Shown here: one piece after another, positions 62,932-64,000 of the stretch
Layout of the letters: each line of letters starts with the position of its first letter
Position numbering within the stretch: the first letter of the stretch is position 1
NCBI RefSeq assembly: GCF_000259235.1
Contig: NC_017733.1
Span: 434,001 to 498,000, forward strand
Reading direction: 5' to 3'
Origin: Helicobacter pylori_CU
GTDB taxonomy: Bacteria > Campylobacterota > Campylobacteria > Campylobacterales > Helicobacteraceae
DNA length: 64,000 nucleotides
The notes under the pieces: generated by a model
Seen by the model: the letters and a program-made list of their open reading frames with translations, nothing else
Databases searched by the model: none
What the model was told of the DNA's origin: nothing
Program-made: the position numbers and the translations under genes

Positions 62932-64000
62932 ATGAGTTATGAGACTATCGCAGAAAGCAATGAAAGCACGGTAGTAGCGGAATTTCATAGCGATAATGAA
63001 AGGAAAAGCGCTTATGAGAGCGAAGCAGAGCTAGAAAGGGCGTTTATTAAGCTTTTAGAAAAACAAGGCTATGAATTCAAAAAAATCTACAAAGAAGAAG
63101 GATTAAAAGATAATTTAAAAGAGCAGTTAGAAAAGCTTAATAATCATTATTTCACGCCCAAAGAATGGGACGCTCTTTATTCTCAATTCATCGCTAATAA
63201 AAACGATGACTATAAGGCTAAAACGAGAAAAATCCAAGAAGATCCGATTTTTAATCTCACGCTAGAGAACGGGAAAACCAAAAACATTAAAATCATTGAT
63301 AAGAAAAATATCCATAGAAACGCCTTGCAAGTGATCCACCAATACAGCAATAAAGGGGGGAAGTATCAAAACCGCTATGACGTGAGTATCCTTGTGAATG
63401 GCTTGCCTTTAGTGCATGTGGAATTGAAAAAAAGAGGCGTGGCGATCAGAGAGGCGTTCAATCAGATCAAGCGCTATAAAAGGGATAGTTTTAGCACTGA
63501 AGACGGGCTTTTTGATTTTGTGCAGATTTTTGTCATCAGTAACGGCACGAGCTCTAAATACTATTCAAACACCACCAGAATAGCCCAACTGGAAAAAAAC
63601 CATAAAGCCGATACTTTTGAATTCACGAATTATTGGGCGGACAGCAAGAATAACAATATTGAGAATTTAATGGATTTTGCTAAGGCGTTTTTTGCAAAGC
63701 GCAGCCTTTTGAATGTTTTAACGCGCTATTGCGTTTTCACAAGCGAAGAGGTTTTGTTGGTGATGCGGCCTTATCAAATCGTGGCGGCAGAAAGGATTTT
63801 AGAAAAAATCAAAGCCGCGCAAAATAGTAAAACTTATGGGAAAAGTGAAAACGGAGGCTATATCTGGCACACGACAGGGAGCGGTAAAACCTTAACGAGC
63901 TTTAAAAGTGCGACTTTAGCTAAAGAATTAGAAGGCGTTTCAAAGGTTTTGTTTGTGGTGGACAGGAAGGATTTAGACTATCAAACCATGAAAGAATACG
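62932..64000 (+). CDS. hsdR: Type I restriction endonuclease HsdR (system 2), cut by window edge
   Basis: Open frame from ATG at 62932 to the right edge (~356 codons so far, of about 1000). The N-terminal nuclease domain has LVNGLPLVHVELKKRG (the E-x-K of PD-(D/E)XK), then the motor starts with VMRPYQIVAAERILE (Q motif) and Walker A WHTTGSGKTLTSF. No homopolymer tract of nine or more is seen in the part visible, so no sign of the phase switch of system 1. Begins one base after hsdS stops. Equivalent to HP0846. Confidence 0.93.
   Translation, partial: MSYETIAESNESTVVAEFHSDNERKSAYESEAELERAFIKLLEKQGYEFKKIYKEEGLKDNLKEQLEKLNNHYFTPKEWDALYSQFIANKNDDYKAKTRKIQEDPIFNLTLENGKTKNIKIIDKKNIHRNALQVIHQYSNKGGKYQNRYDVSILVNGLPLVHVELKKRGVAIREAFNQIKRYKRDSFSTEDGLFDFVQIFVISNGTSSKYYSNTTRIAQLEKNHKADTFEFTNYWADSKNNNIENLMDFAKAFFAKRSLLNVLTRYCVFTSEEVLLVMRPYQIVAAERILEKIKAAQNSKTYGKSENGGYIWHTTGSGKTLTSFKSATLAKELEGVSKVLFVVDRKDLDYQTMKEY

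Noticed and set aside
1..64000. CRISPR arrays, insertion sequences, rRNA, or a replication origin
   Set aside because: No regularly spaced repeats, transposase genes, rRNA sequences or dnaA-type clusters were seen.

Overview
The window is low-GC epsilonproteobacterial DNA and is Helicobacter pylori. It carries a run of recognisable H. pylori genes: KatA with its partner KapA, FrpB1, the HofC, HofD, HorE and HorJ outer-membrane proteins, the FlgE hook protein, HupA, and two type I plus several type II restriction-modification (R-M) loci. Locus equivalents such as HP0464 refer to strain 26695 and are recalled, not searched.

Layout. 1-390: start of ppk (runs off the left edge) and tRNA-Pro(GGG), then a structured intergenic repeat. 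656-6500: hsdS-hsdM-hsdR type I operon on the minus strand; hsdR is switched off by a C10 tract. 6548-14616: minus-strand block with a Maf-like (DUF115) protein, a TerB-like protein, two poorly known genes, PepF and KefB. 14943-20694: HorE, the modABC molybdate transporter, GltX and HorJ. 20703-28650: a methyltransferase-rich region. It holds an HTH-N6 methylase, a DD-heptosyltransferase and TypA, then a cluster with an N6A methylase, a probable GIY-YIG nuclease, a C5 methylase, a frameshifted gene and a scrap of a second C5 methylase. 28666-32944: periplasmic catalase-like protein, HofC and HofD.

33068-34936 is a graveyard: the 3' part of a large gene whose C-terminal PBECR-type (DUF3519) nuclease domain is still open, followed by decayed fragments and an isolated NYN-domain gene. 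By recollection of 26695, gene order up to here runs HP0462 to HP0487. After it the order runs backwards from HP0877 to HP0846, so the graveyard marks a synteny junction.

35796-45640: ruvC, iron-regulated frpB1, katA-kapA, phnA, cdh and flgE with a sigma-54 promoter. 45699-55779: a long plus-strand run: hypA, a coiled-coil gene, lpxB, greA, dut, a YfgM/BamB-like pair, coaX, a SafE-like membrane protein and the ADP-heptose genes gmhB-hldD-hldE-gmhA. The ADP-heptose genes feed the heptosyltransferase at 22306. 55803-60573: remnant of a membrane O-acyltransferase-like gene, guaC, an ABC-F ATPase coupled to a HARE-HTH/PD-(D/E)XK protein, a second copy of the structured repeat, and HupA. 60755-64000: a second type I system with a half-length HsdS and an HsdR that runs off the right edge.

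Most promising leads: the three-hairpin repeat with paired-base changes (478-643 and 59673-59834), the degenerate mobile-element tail at 33 kb, the putative GIY-YIG nuclease, the ABC-F/HARE-nuclease pair, and the YfgM/BamB-like pair.
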